From: Streptomyces echinatus
Lineage (GTDB): Bacteria > Actinomycetota > Actinomycetes > Streptomycetales > Streptomycetaceae
Reading direction: 5' to 3'
Assembly (NCBI RefSeq): GCF_014203595.1
Contig: NZ_JACHJK010000020.1
Coordinates: 1 to 64,000 of the forward strand
DNA length: 64,000 nt
Part shown: positions 8,828 through 17,227 of the stretch, piece by piece
How the letters are laid out: the number at the start of each line of letters is the position of its first letter
How positions within the stretch are numbered: position 1 is the stretch's first letter
Notes under the pieces: generated by a model
What the model was told of the DNA's origin: nothing
The model's database searches: none
What the model saw: the letters and a program-made list of their open reading frames with translations, nothing else
Made by a program: the position numbers and the translations under genes

Positions 8828-9290
8828 ATGGATGAAACGACCTGGTGTCCCTCTTCCTCCGCGACGGCTTCGTGAAGTTGGAAGGGGCCGTGGCGCCGCG
8901 GACTGCGCGCGGCTGCTGTGGCGGGAGACGGGCTGCGACCCGGACGATCCGGCGACGTGGACGCGGCCCGTGCACTGGGTGGCCGGTATGGCCGAGGGGC
9001 CGTTCGCCGCCGCACCCAACTCCCGGCCGGGCGTTGCTGATGCTGTTTCCTGTTCAGCGAGGTCGGCCAGGAGGAACGCCCCGAGCCGGATCCGGGTCGG
9101 TTCACACCTAGACGTGCCGAAGGTGCTGGAGAAGTACCGGGGGGGACGGGGCGAGCGGGCTGACCCTCGCCCCCGATCTGGTGGCGGCGTCCGACCACGA
9201 ACTGGAGCGGGCCGACGGCGCGTACTCACCCGTGGAGATCGCGATCCGTCGGGGCCCGGGAGAGGACACGCGGTCACCGGCCTGCGCCGA
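8828..9290 (+). pseudogene. Phytanoyl-CoA dioxygenase (PhyH) family remnant
   Basis: Pieces of one PhyH-like protein appear in alternating forward frames: LFLRDGFVKLEGAVAPRTA, then LLWRETGCDPDDPATW and PVHWVAGMAEGPFAAAPNS, then RIRVGSHLDVPKVLEKY, then LTLAPDLVAASDHELERAD. At least three frame changes are needed. The middle of the protein, which would hold most of the jelly-roll and the HxD iron ligands, is absent between AAAPNS and RIRVGSH. The family hydroxylates small molecules using Fe(II) and 2-oxoglutarate, but this copy cannot. The ends are approximate. Confidence 0.65.
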
Positions 9291-9304
9291 GAAGCGCTCG
9301 GTCG

Positions 9305-9838
9305 TCACTGCGAGAGGTCATGACCGGCCGGACGGGCCCCGGGCTGACCCTGTGGCACGGCCTGAAGGTGCTGGGCGGCCTCGGCGGCGGTGTAGGAGGA
9401 GGCGAAGGTGAACGCGCGGGGGGACGGCCCGTTGGCCCGCAGGTCCGCCAGCCGTTCCAGGGCCTCGTCGACGGTCGGGAGGTGACCCGCGGGGACCCAC
9501 CAGAGCACCAGGTGTGCCTCGACGTGCCGTTCGAACCATTCGCGGCGCCGCCGCATCACCTCCAGGTGCCCGCTGCGGTACGTGAAGTCCCACAGCGCCT
9601 CCGACGTCTCCCACACCGTCAGGTTGACGATGACGTTCTCGCCCGCCGGCCGCAGGGCGGTGGCGTCGCCCGTGCCTTCCTCCACGAGACGCCACACGAA
9701 GCCGGGCGTGCCGTCGGCGGCGGTGTTGACCGGGTCGAGCATCTCGACGAACGGCGCTGTGCGCGGGTCGTCGAGGGGGTGCAGCAGCGTGGCGACGTTG
9801 AGTTGGGCGAGGTGGGCGTCATGCACGGATGCGGTCAT
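9305..9838 (-). CDS. DUF3291 domain protein
   Basis: The 177-residue product matches DUF3291 proteins, small dimeric alpha-beta-barrel (ABM-like) proteins. Visible signatures are LAQLNVATLLHPLDDPRT, GFVWRLVEEG, NLTVWETSEALWDFTYRS and EWFERHVEAHLVLWWVPAG. Members are often described as putative monooxygenases with no proven reaction. I prefer ATG 9838 over GTG 9844. It lies 32 bp downstream of the HTH regulator gene on the same strand and is likely co-transcribed, so the regulator may sense the compound or stress it handles. Confidence 0.82.
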   Translation of the reverse strand: MTASVHDAHLAQLNVATLLHPLDDPRTAPFVEMLDPVNTAADGTPGFVWRLVEEGTGDATALRPAGENVIVNLTVWETSEALWDFTYRSGHLEVMRRRREWFERHVEAHLVLWWVPAGHLPTVDEALERLADLRANGPSPRAFTFASSYTAAEAAQHLQAVPQGQPGARPAGHDLSQ

Positions 9839-9870
9839 GGCCACATCTCAGCACCCGGCCACTTTCTATG

Positions 9871-10587
9871 TCAATCAATATTGTTTTTAGAGCTCTCGAC
9901 CACCACACAGCACTCCCCCGGCCGGGCGTCCATCCGGGCGCGGACGGCACCGTCCGCGCCGAACAGCCCTTCCAGGAGCGCGAGGTTCATGCCGCAGACG
10001 AGCGGCGGGAAGCGTTCGGCGACGGCATGGAAGGGGCAGTTGCGCATACGCACGACGGCCGCGGCCTCTCCGGTCGTCGCCTCGGCGCCCTCGGCGCCCT
10101 CGGCGTCCTGAACACCCGCGGCGCGTTCCAGGTGTGGTTCGTAGCCGCGGGCGGCCAGCATCGCCATGGCGTCTTCGAGGCCGCCGCAGGGCGCCGCCGA
10201 GCCACGCAGGGCCTCGCCCCGACGATGTGCGGCCGCGCAGAGCCCGGCGTCGAGCCCGGCCTGCTCCGCGGCCTCGGCGAGCAGTTCGGCGGCGGTGCGG
10301 TAGTCGCGGGCGGGCAACGACACCGCCCGTTCACCCCGCGCCCGTGTGTACACCTTGGCGGGACGGCCCGCACCCGGCCCCGAGCGACCCGTCAGGCGGC
10401 GACTGCCGCTCTCCAGCAGCCCGACCTCGGTCAGCCTGTCCAGGTGGTGCGCGGCGAGTGTACGCGCCACCCCGGCCCCCTCGGCAGCCTCGTTGCGGCC
10501 GACTTCACGGCCCTGTGCCACCACGTACTCGTACAGACGGCGCCGGACCGGATCCTGCAACGCCGCGATCGCCTCGATGTCCTCCAT
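9871..10587 (-). CDS. ArsR/SufR-like HTH regulator with C-terminal cysteine cluster
   Basis: A 238-residue regulator. Residues about 1-90 form a winged HTH (LQDPVRRRLYEYVVAQG, GVARTLAAHHLDRLTEVGLL). The C-terminal half has the spaced cysteines seen in SufR-type proteins: RMRNCPFHAVAERFPPLVCGMNL followed 30 residues later by PGECCVV. In SufR these ligate an iron-sulfur cluster that controls DNA binding, so a redox or Fe-S sensing role is inferred. Two more Cys lie mid-protein. The DUF3291 gene follows in the same operon. A small dyad just upstream of the start could be its own operator. Confidence 0.8.
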   Translation of the reverse strand: MEDIEAIAALQDPVRRRLYEYVVAQGREVGRNEAAEGAGVARTLAAHHLDRLTEVGLLESGSRRLTGRSGPGAGRPAKVYTRARGERAVSLPARDYRTAAELLAEAAEQAGLDAGLCAAAHRRGEALRGSAAPCGGLEDAMAMLAARGYEPHLERAAGVQDAEGAEGAEATTGEAAAVVRMRNCPFHAVAERFPPLVCGMNLALLEGLFGADGAVRARMDARPGECCVVVESSKNNID

Positions 10588-10600
10588 CCGGCCATTCTAG

Positions 10601-10615
10601 GAACAACGCAGGTTC
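10601..10615. promoter_or_regulatory. Possible operator of the Cys-cluster HTH regulator
   Basis: GAAC and GTTC are arranged as an inverted repeat with a 7-base spacer, 14 bp upstream of the regulator's start. An outer TTCTA/TAGAA pair flanks it. SufR sites are CAAC-N6-GTTG, so this is similar in style but not identical. It is weak evidence on its own. Confidence 0.3.
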
Positions 10616-10840
10616 GCGATAGAAGGACGAGACGCGGCCTCGCCTGACGGTACTCGCCTTCGGGTCCGTCCCTTCGGTGCCTGGTACGAGAAGGGGGAAC
10701 CCGCAGGAGGGCGGGTGAGGGTACGGGGCAGAATCGGAGTCGCCGGGAGCGCTTCGATCCGCAACGCCGTCGTCGTGACCGCTTCCGCCCGCAATGAGTT
10801 CCACGGCGCCCGTGCCACCAGCGAGTTCGGAGTTCCGGCA

Positions 10841-11455
10841 GTGCTTTTCGACGTCACCCGCAGCGAACTCGCCGACATCTTCGGCGAGGACCGGCTCGCG
10901 ACCATCCCCGCGACCGCCTTCCCGTCCTCCACCGCGGACACCGAGGGCGCCCGCCTCCTCCAGACCGTCGGCGTCCCCGATGGGACGCTGCTGCTGCGTC
11001 AGCCCGACGGGGACGACGGCTCCCTGCCCCGCGTCCAGGACGTCGTCCACATCGAGGACTTCGAGGACGCCGCCGAAGGCGCGGGGGACTGGCCCGTCAT
11101 CGGCTGGCTGCTCAACGCGCACCTCGCCCTCGACCCCGGTAGCGGCAAGGTGCACGCCTTCGACGCCGACGGGGAGACCGTGCAGGAACTCCACACGGAC
11201 GTCTCATCCCTGGTCCAGGTCACCCTCCGGTTCCAGCGCCTGCTCGAGGAGTTCACCTTCGGCGACGACGGCGACGAGGAAGCCGGCTTCGAACGCCTGG
11301 AGCGCGAGGTGGAGCGTATCCGGGAGGCGACGAGCAGCATGGATCCGCTCCCCTTCCAGGACGACGAGACCGCCTGGTCGGTGGTCGGCGAGGAGATCGC
11401 CGCGGGCCAGCGCTTCAAGGGCGACAGCCCGGGAGCCCGCTCGCTCTACGGGTGA
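10841..11455 (+). CDS. SUKH-4 family immunity protein
   Basis: About 204 residues matching SUKH-4 proteins: FDVTRSELADIFGEDRL at the start, a central WPVIGWLLNAHLALDPGSG and VHAFDADGETVQELHTDVSSLVQ, and the C-terminal ETAWSVVGEEIAAGQ. SUKH proteins usually neutralise co-encoded polymorphic toxins or nucleases, and in Streptomyces they often occur as orphans. The GTG at 10841 is chosen because GGAG lies eight bases upstream and the homology begins there, though the frame opens at 10715. No toxin gene is visible next to it, so its partner is unknown. Confidence 0.82.
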   Translation: MLFDVTRSELADIFGEDRLATIPATAFPSSTADTEGARLLQTVGVPDGTLLLRQPDGDDGSLPRVQDVVHIEDFEDAAEGAGDWPVIGWLLNAHLALDPGSGKVHAFDADGETVQELHTDVSSLVQVTLRFQRLLEEFTFGDDGDEEAGFERLEREVERIREATSSMDPLPFQDDETAWSVVGEEIAAGQRFKGDSPGARSLYG

Positions 11456-11491
11456 GCGGGCCGGCCGAACCGCGCGGTGCACGCGGTGCGC

Positions 11492-11521
11492 AGGGGGTGT
11501 GAGGCGAGGGGGTGTGAGGCG
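11492..11521. repeat. Two tandem copies of a 15-bp unit
   Basis: The unit AGGGGGTGTGAGGCG is repeated twice without change just after the SUKH-4 gene. It is non-coding and of unknown meaning, and may be a simple slippage product. Confidence 0.5.
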
Positions 11522-11621
11522 CGCGAACGCGTCCGGAAGGCCTTCCCCTGCCGCGGCCCAGGGGGCGGGCCGGCCTGGGCGGCCATGCCCGGCAGCGGCC
11601 GGCAGCGGGGGCGAACATCCG

Positions 11622-12533
11622 CTACCGGCCCGGGGCCGGCGCGTTCCGCTCGGGTTCGCCGGTGCTCCAGTCCCAGCCGGTGATGGTGGTGCGCATCAGC
11701 CGGGCGGCGGCCGACAGGTGGCCGCCGGCACCCCAGCACAGGGTTACCGTGCGACGGCAGTCGGGGCTGTCGACGGGGATCCAGGCGACGGGGACGGCCG
11801 CGGCCTTGCGCCGGGCGAAGGAAGGGACGAGACCGATGCCGAGCCCGGCGCTGATCAGGTCCGCGATAGCGCTGTGCTCGTCGCTTTCGCAGACGATTTT
11901 CGGGGTGAGACCTCGCGCGGCGAAGAGCCGGTCGAGCAGCCGGCGCAGCCAGTGCCCCTCGCGGGCGGTGATGAGGGGCTGGTCGGCGAGTTCGCGGATG
12001 CTCACGGACGTACGGCTCGCGAGCGGATGGTCAAGTGGCATGCCCACTCCGACCGCCTCGTCGAACAGGTGCGCTGTCGTCAGGCCCTCGCCGTGGACCG
12101 GCTGCGAAGCGACGCACAGGTCGACTTGCCGGGCCCGCAGGAGGCGGGCCATGTCCTCGGCCGGCGACCAGTGGAGTTCGAGCTCGACGCCGGGATGGGC
12201 GCGCTTGAAGGCGGCCAGCGGGCCGGTGAGGGTGAGGAAGGTCTCCGACGCCAGTCTCACGGTGCCAAGGCCCTCGGCCGTGGCCTCGGCGACGGCGCGT
12301 TGTCCGGCCTGGAGCTCCCCGAGGGCTCGTTCGACGTGATCACGGAAGAGCCTGCCCGCGTCGTTCAGCCGAAGTCGGCTGCTCCGGTCGAACAGGGGCG
12401 CGCCGAGTTCGTTCTCCAGGCGGGCGATGGTCCGGCTCAGCGACGGCTGTGCGACGTGCAGTTCGTCGGCCGCTCGGCTGAGGTGCTCCAGTCGCGCCAC
12501 GACCAGGAACTGCCTGAGCGAGTTCAGCTCCAT
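11622..12533 (-). CDS. LysR family transcriptional regulator
   Basis: A 303-residue LysR protein. The N-terminal HTH reads LRQFLVVARLEHLSRAADEL and PSLSRTIARLENELGAPLFDR. A periplasmic-binding-protein-like effector domain follows (GTVRLASETFLTLTGPL, WLRRLLDRLFAARGL, LISAGLGIGLVPSF). I use ATG 12533, one codon inside a double ATG, because GGAGG is close upstream; 12536 is the alternative. It is divergent from the AOC-barrel secreted protein gene, and the perfect dyad at 12581 lies between them, so LysR probably controls that gene and itself. Confidence 0.87.
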   Translation of the reverse strand: MELNSLRQFLVVARLEHLSRAADELHVAQPSLSRTIARLENELGAPLFDRSSRLRLNDAGRLFRDHVERALGELQAGQRAVAEATAEGLGTVRLASETFLTLTGPLAAFKRAHPGVELELHWSPAEDMARLLRARQVDLCVASQPVHGEGLTTAHLFDEAVGVGMPLDHPLASRTSVSIRELADQPLITAREGHWLRRLLDRLFAARGLTPKIVCESDEHSAIADLISAGLGIGLVPSFARRKAAAVPVAWIPVDSPDCRRTVTLCWGAGGHLSAAARLMRTTITGWDWSTGEPERNAPAPGR

Positions 12534-12580
12534 CATGCCTCCACGAACATGACTCCATAGCGATATTGATCTTAGACAGC

Positions 12581-12596
12581 ATGACGTTCTGGTCAT
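12581..12596. promoter_or_regulatory. Perfect dyad between lysR and the AOC-barrel gene (likely LysR site)
   Basis: ATGAC-GTTCTG-GTCAT is a perfect 5-bp inverted repeat with a 6-base spacer, about 50 bp from each of the two divergent start codons. It contains the T-N11-A form used by LysR regulators. Confidence 0.55.
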
Positions 12597-12643
12597 AGCG
12601 TCGAGGTGTTCGCACAGGGAGATCACAGTCAGGAGGATCCGCC

Positions 12644-13180
12644 ATGGCCACCGACAGTCCGGGATCTGCTGCCGGGCAGCGCAAGGTCCGGGGAAACAGC
12701 ACCACCCGAGCGACACTCAAGAGGCTCCTCGCCGTATCGCTGGTCGCCGCCGTGGCCGGCGTGGGCGCCGTCGGCAGCGCGGATGCCGACACCGCGGAGC
12801 GAGGGCACGTCGAGGTCCTCGAACTCAGCATCCACAACGATCAGTACGCGGCCAACGATCTCGGCCCGGCAGGACCGAGCCTGGGCGACATGGACGTCTA
12901 CTCGGGCACCGCGATGAAGGACGGCCGCAGGGCCGGGCGTGGGGGCGGGTCGTGCCAGGTCGTCCACATCGACGGCGAAGAACGGACGACGCAGTGCCTG
13001 ATCACCATAGAACTCGAGCGTGGTTCGCTGACGATGCAGTCGCTCTGGGCGAGCGGAACGGACGTGCTCGACATGGCCATCACCGGCGGTACCGGCATCT
13101 ACGGCGACGCGCGGGGCACTGCCCGCTACTGGGACATCGCGACGCCGAACGAGCGGATGCGGGCCGAGATCCTGCACTGA
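12644..13180 (+). CDS. Secreted allene-oxide-cyclase-barrel-like protein
   Basis: A 178-residue protein with a basic N-terminus (KRLL), a hydrophobic core and a GSADA cleavage region, predicting export. The mature part matches the AOC/dirigent-like beta-barrel: LELSIHNDQYAANDLGPAG, SLGDMDVYSG, CLITIELERGSLTMQSLW and MAITGGTGIYGDARGTARYW. In plants such barrels bind or guide reactive intermediates; bacterial secreted members have no established activity. A strong AGGAGGATCC site precedes the ATG. It is divergent from a LysR regulator, which may activate it. Confidence 0.8.
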   Translation: MATDSPGSAAGQRKVRGNSTTRATLKRLLAVSLVAAVAGVGAVGSADADTAERGHVEVLELSIHNDQYAANDLGPAGPSLGDMDVYSGTAMKDGRRAGRGGGSCQVVHIDGEERTTQCLITIELERGSLTMQSLWASGTDVLDMAITGGTGIYGDARGTARYWDIATPNERMRAEILH

Positions 13181-13419
13181 CGGGTGACGTGAACCCGAAT
13201 CCTGGTGTCAGGGCGCCCGGCGTCAGTCGGCGCCCGTCAGACGGCGGCGAGCAGCCGGTTGCCGACCGGGCGGAAACCGACCCCGTCAGGGGCGGGTAGG
13301 GGCCGCCGGTGCGGGTGGGGTGGGGGCCGTTGGCGCGGGTGGGAGTGGACCGTCGGCGCGGGCGCGGGTGGGTGCGGGCCTTTTCCAGGCTCGCGCCGTC
13401 GTCATTTCGGTGGCGCTGG

Positions 13420-15872
13420 TCAGGGTGGGGGCGCGGTGGGTGATCCGGGGGCCGCCCGCGGAGGGGTGCGTGTCTCGCCGAGGACGGCGGCGATCGCGGC
13501 GAGGAGTTCGATCACGGGGCCGTCCTCGCGGATCGCGGCACGCGACCGGGTCTCGCCCGTGCACCCGGCGGCCAGTTCCCGGTGGCGGCGGGTGTGGAGG
13601 TCGTCGAGGTAGAGGGACATCTCGTCCAGGTCGTCGGTGAGGGCGTCGAGGTGGCGGGCCGTCTGTCCGGCGTGCCTGCCGGACAGGGCCGCTGTCGCGT
13701 GGCCGGTGTAGGAAGCGAGCGCGGGGATGCGAGCCGTGCGCGGGGTGACGTGCGTGGTCAGGGCGGCGGTCAGCACGACGAGTCTGTCCAGCGTCCACAG
13801 GAGCCGGGCTGCGTCGTCGAGCGCGGTCGGGTCGTGGCCGGGTTCGCGGTGCGCGTTCTGGCATGTGGTGTGGGCCTGGGCGAGTGCCTTCTCCGCGGCG
13901 CCGCGCGTCGTTGCCGCGTCCGGCCGGCGGGTGGGGCGGCCCAGGGAGCCGAGGACGGTGTCCAGGTAGGCGGCGGTGGCCGTGGCCGCGTGGGCGGTGT
14001 GCGCGGCAAGGCGTGGGTGTTCCCAACTGGGCCACAGCAAGCGGCTGCCGAGCAGGGCCGCACTCGTTCCCAGGAGGGTCATGGCGATCCGCACGGCCGC
14101 GTCCAGCCAGTCCCCGGGGTGGGACACATCGCCGATCAGCAGCACCAACGGGGTGCCGAAGACGACCCAGAAGGCGTAGTTGACCGGCCGCAGCGTGAAT
14201 CCCGCGCTGATCAGCACGAACAGGATCAGACACAGAGCGGCCGGCTCGTGCACCACGGCGATCAGCACCGCGGCGCACCCACCGCCGACGACGTTGCCGA
14301 TCACCCGTTGGGCTACACGTTCGCGGGTGACGGCGTACTGGGGACGCAGCACCCGCAGTACGGCCAGGGTCGCCCACTCCCCGTGCGACAGCGCGGCCGC
14401 CTGGGTCAGGAGGAACACCACACCGGCGACCGTGGTGGTGCGCAAGGCGTGCCGCGAGGTGCTCGCGGGAAGGGCCGGCGCACCGCGCATCCAGCGGAGG
14501 CCACGCAAGCGGGCCGACCGGCGGAACGCCGACGCGGCGGCGGGGACGGAGGCGGGCGTGACGGTGTGAGCGGGGGCCTGTGTGGAGGGTGGCGCGGCCG
14601 GTGTGGACGGTGGCGCGGCCTCCGTGGTGGGCGGCACGGCGGAGGGTGCGGAGGCCTCCGCGGCGGGCGGCGCTGCGGGTGTGACGGGGAGTGCGGTGGC
14701 CCGGGTGGTGGGCGGTGCGGCCTCCACGGTGGGCGGGCGGTGGGGGGTGGGGGAAGCCGGGTCGTCGCCAGGGCGAGCAGGGCGCGGGCGTCCTGTTGGG
14801 CGGCGGTGATGGCGGTGGTGATACGGATCAGCAGGTGGCGCTGCCGGCCGGCGCGGGCCGAGTCGGCGTACGGCAGGGCGCCGGCGGCGACCTGGGCACG
14901 CATGCGGTCGCAAGCGGCCTCGAGCGCGGCCAGAGCGGCCCGGGTGCTCTGCGCGGTCTGGGCCGTGTCCGGGTCGTTCTCCGCACCCGTCGAGGGGCGA
15001 CGGGTAAGGGTGTCCACCAGGCGCTGGAGTTGCTGCTCTGCGCCACGGATGACCGCGGTGCAAGGCATGCGGACGGCGGCGGGGGGCGGACCGGTCGCGG
15101 CCAGCGCGACCGTCAGGTCTGCCAGAGCGGCGGCACGGCCCACGAGCGGGTCGGCCAGATCCGCGAGGCGCTCACTGCCACGCGGGCCGCGAAGTTCGCG
15201 CGCCGCCCCCTCCGCCCTGCGCAGCGCGGCAGCGGGATGCGGGCGGGCCGTATCCGCCGGAAACACAGCCGACGGACAGGCGGCAAGACTGCCCAAGGAC
15301 CGGCCGATGAGACGGTAGGGCTGAGCGAGCGGGCCGAGCACGTCCCGCATCCGGGCGGGCGGCGTCAGTACCGCGGTCGCCGCCGCGTACCACAGGCCTC
15401 CGAGCAGGACCAGCACACTCGCTCCGGACATGGGCGCCCCGGTGGCGGCGCTGCCCGCGGCGACGAGCAGCGCGGTGGCCGGCATCGTACCCAGCCGCTC
15501 CAGCACCGGATGTATGCGCGAGCCCGCCGCGGCGAGGAAGACCAGCACGGCGAGCAGAACCAGCGTGACGGGGAACCACGCGGCGGTGGCCGCACCCGCG
15601 GCGAACACGGCACCGTCCACGACGGCAGCGACCAGCAGACCCCAGGTACGCGGCCGGCGGGCACCGCCCTTGTTGGTGAACGCCGCCAGATACGCTCCCA
15701 TCGCCGCCCACGCCCCTGCCGCCGCGTCCCCCGCAGCGACCCCGGCCAGCAGCAGCACACCGATCGCGACCCCATTGGCCAGCCCCGCCACCACAGCCGG
15801 CCGGCTGCCCGACACAGGGGCGAACAACGCCGGCAACCCCGCCCCGCGCCCACGCCCGAACCGCCCGGTCAC
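13420..15872 (-). pseudogene. FUSC family (aromatic acid exporter-like) transporter, frameshifted
   Basis: Two reverse frames together give a normal FUSC protein of about 816 residues. The first half (start GTG 15872) has the membrane segments VAGLANGVAIGVLLLAG and LVLLAVLVFLAAAGS and a soluble helical region. The second half has the second membrane set, HALRTTTVAGVVFLLTQAA, VIGNVVGGGCAAVLIAVV and INFSAGF-like LFVLISAGFTLRPVNYAFW. They are joined by a Pro/Ala/Thr-rich linker in which the frame changes at a C-rich run (C5-A-C6 on the coding strand, 14742-14753). Adding one C restores the frame. Either a real null mutation, slippage variation or a sequencing error is possible. FUSC proteins export or gate aromatic compounds. 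Confidence 0.75.
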
Positions 15873-16258
15873 ACGCCCTCAAGGCGGCCCCTACCCACCG
15901 CCCGCCCCTTCACCACGGCCCACCGCCGGGGGTCCCGTCCCCGGGGCCTCAATGACCCGACCTCCCGCCGCGCGGACGGAATCCCGGTTCCCATACCGTC
16001 ATCGTCCCGCACACCGGCCGAACAGGCCGACCTCGCCGGAACCGATTTCACCGGGTGACTCCGCCAGGACCGGATTACTCCGCAGGCACCGCCACTCGGC
16101 CTCTCCCTCCCCCGTGCCACCTACGTCGTAATCCCCCACGCACTCCCCCGGTCGGCCGATCAGCCCGGCCCGGGGGTCGTGTCCAGACTGTGAGCAGGTC
16201 CACCGGCGGACTCCTCTCCGCCCCTCCCCCCACGGCACGGAACACAGGGATCACCATC
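15873..16258. other. Intergenic region, nothing recognised
   Basis: This 386-bp stretch between the FUSC gene and the small gene at 16259 has scattered short open frames with no coding bias or homology. It should contain promoters for the two divergent genes, but no clear -35/-10 pair or dyad was found. Confidence 0.4.
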
Positions 16259-16444
16259 ATGACCACTCAGTACGCTCCCGCCCCCGGCCGAGACGGCTTC
16301 AGGATTCAGCAGATAGCCGACCGTTTCGAGGTCTACAGCCCCCGTGGTGAGTTCCTCGGGGAGTACCTGGTGCGGGCCGCGGCAGAGAACCGGGTAGCCC
16401 TCCTCGTCGAGCATGCCCGGCAGAGCAGCCGAACCGTCCGCTGA
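16259..16444 (+). CDS. Small hypothetical protein (61 residues)
   Basis: An ATG preceded by AGGGATC opens a 61-codon frame with good third-position GC bias. The product has an amphipathic pattern (FRIQQIADRFEVYSPRGEFL, then VRAAAENRVALLVEHARQ) that could form a short beta hairpin and a helix. I recognise no family. It is soluble and lacks Cys. Confidence rests on codon use and the start context only. Confidence 0.5.
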   Translation: MTTQYAPAPGRDGFRIQQIADRFEVYSPRGEFLGEYLVRAAAENRVALLVEHARQSSRTVR

Positions 16445-16849
16445 GCGAGCCCCGCGTCCCTGCCTGAAGAATCCGTGGATCACCGGGATCACCGGGGGGG
16501 CGCTCCGACGCACGGAGAACGACGTATCGGTCATCGTGCATCACAGGACGCACCCCGCCTAGCTTCCTGATCAGCCCTGGTGCGGCCCCTAGCAGCCAGG
16601 CAAGCCGTCGCCGAGCGGCTTCCGGGCATCCTGCCCTGCCACCTCACCGAAGCACAGCCCGGTTTCCCCCTCGCCCTGTCGGGCCAACGTGCGTGATGAC
16701 GTGGGCTGTTCTAGCGTCAGAGACAGGAGGGGCCGCCCTGCCGAGCCGATGAACGCCCAGGGCCTTGGCCCTCGGTGGTGCACCGGCCGCCTCTACAGCC
16801 CGGCGCGCGAATCCCGCGACAACCCACCCCCGCAGAGCAGGTGCTTTCC
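16445..16849. other. Intergenic region, nothing recognised
   Basis: These 405 bp precede the small secreted protein gene. No frame has convincing codon bias. The region should carry its promoter. Confidence 0.35.
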
Positions 16850-17122
16850 ATGCGCATGCCAGCCTGTATCCCCGCTGTCCTCACCGGTGTCACCCTCGCG
16901 ATCGGCGGCATCGGCCTTACCGCCCCCGTAGCCCAAGCAGACATCCCCGCCTGCACGAACATGGTTCAGCAGACGGGTGTGTCCGTATCCGACGCCGTCA
17001 CGGCCGCGTGCACCAGAGGTGTCCACAATGACCTCCAGGCCTGCGTGAGCGCCCTGACCACAGCCGGCGTTCCGGGCGGCGCCGCCACCGGTGCCTGCCG
17101 CATGGCGGCCAACCCCCCGTGA
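16850..17122 (+). CDS. Small secreted cysteine-containing protein
   Basis: A 90-residue product with a hydrophobic signal segment (AVLTGVTLAIGGIGLTAPV) ending at AQADI, followed by a roughly 60-residue mature domain with four Cys (PACTN, AACTRG, QACVSA, GACRM), spaced so that two disulfides are plausible. No family recognised. The frame opens earlier but the signal peptide defines the ATG at 16850. A strong terminator follows 52 bp after the stop, so it is likely a single-gene transcript. Confidence 0.65.
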   Translation: MRMPACIPAVLTGVTLAIGGIGLTAPVAQADIPACTNMVQQTGVSVSDAVTAACTRGVHNDLQACVSALTTAGVPGGAATGACRMAANPP

Positions 17123-17173
17123 CCAGCCTCAGCTCGACCGAAATGCTGGTCAGCCACGCCTGAAGCGTGACAA

Positions 17174-17215
17174 AGCCGGTACCCCGCACAGGCTGCCCTG
17201 TGCGGGGTACCGGCT
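17174..17215 (+). terminator. Perfect 19-bp stem terminator
   Basis: A 19-bp perfect inverted repeat beginning AGCCGGTACCCCGCACAGG with a CTGC loop lies between the small secreted gene (+) and the convergent repeat-protein gene (-). It probably works in both directions. Confidence 0.85.
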
Positions 17216-17227
17216 CTCCTTCGCCCC

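Noticed and set aside
13286..15318. Long forward frames over the FUSC gene
   Set aside because: They are Gly/Arg-rich, have no domain, and run antisense to real membrane helices; typical high-GC shadow frames.
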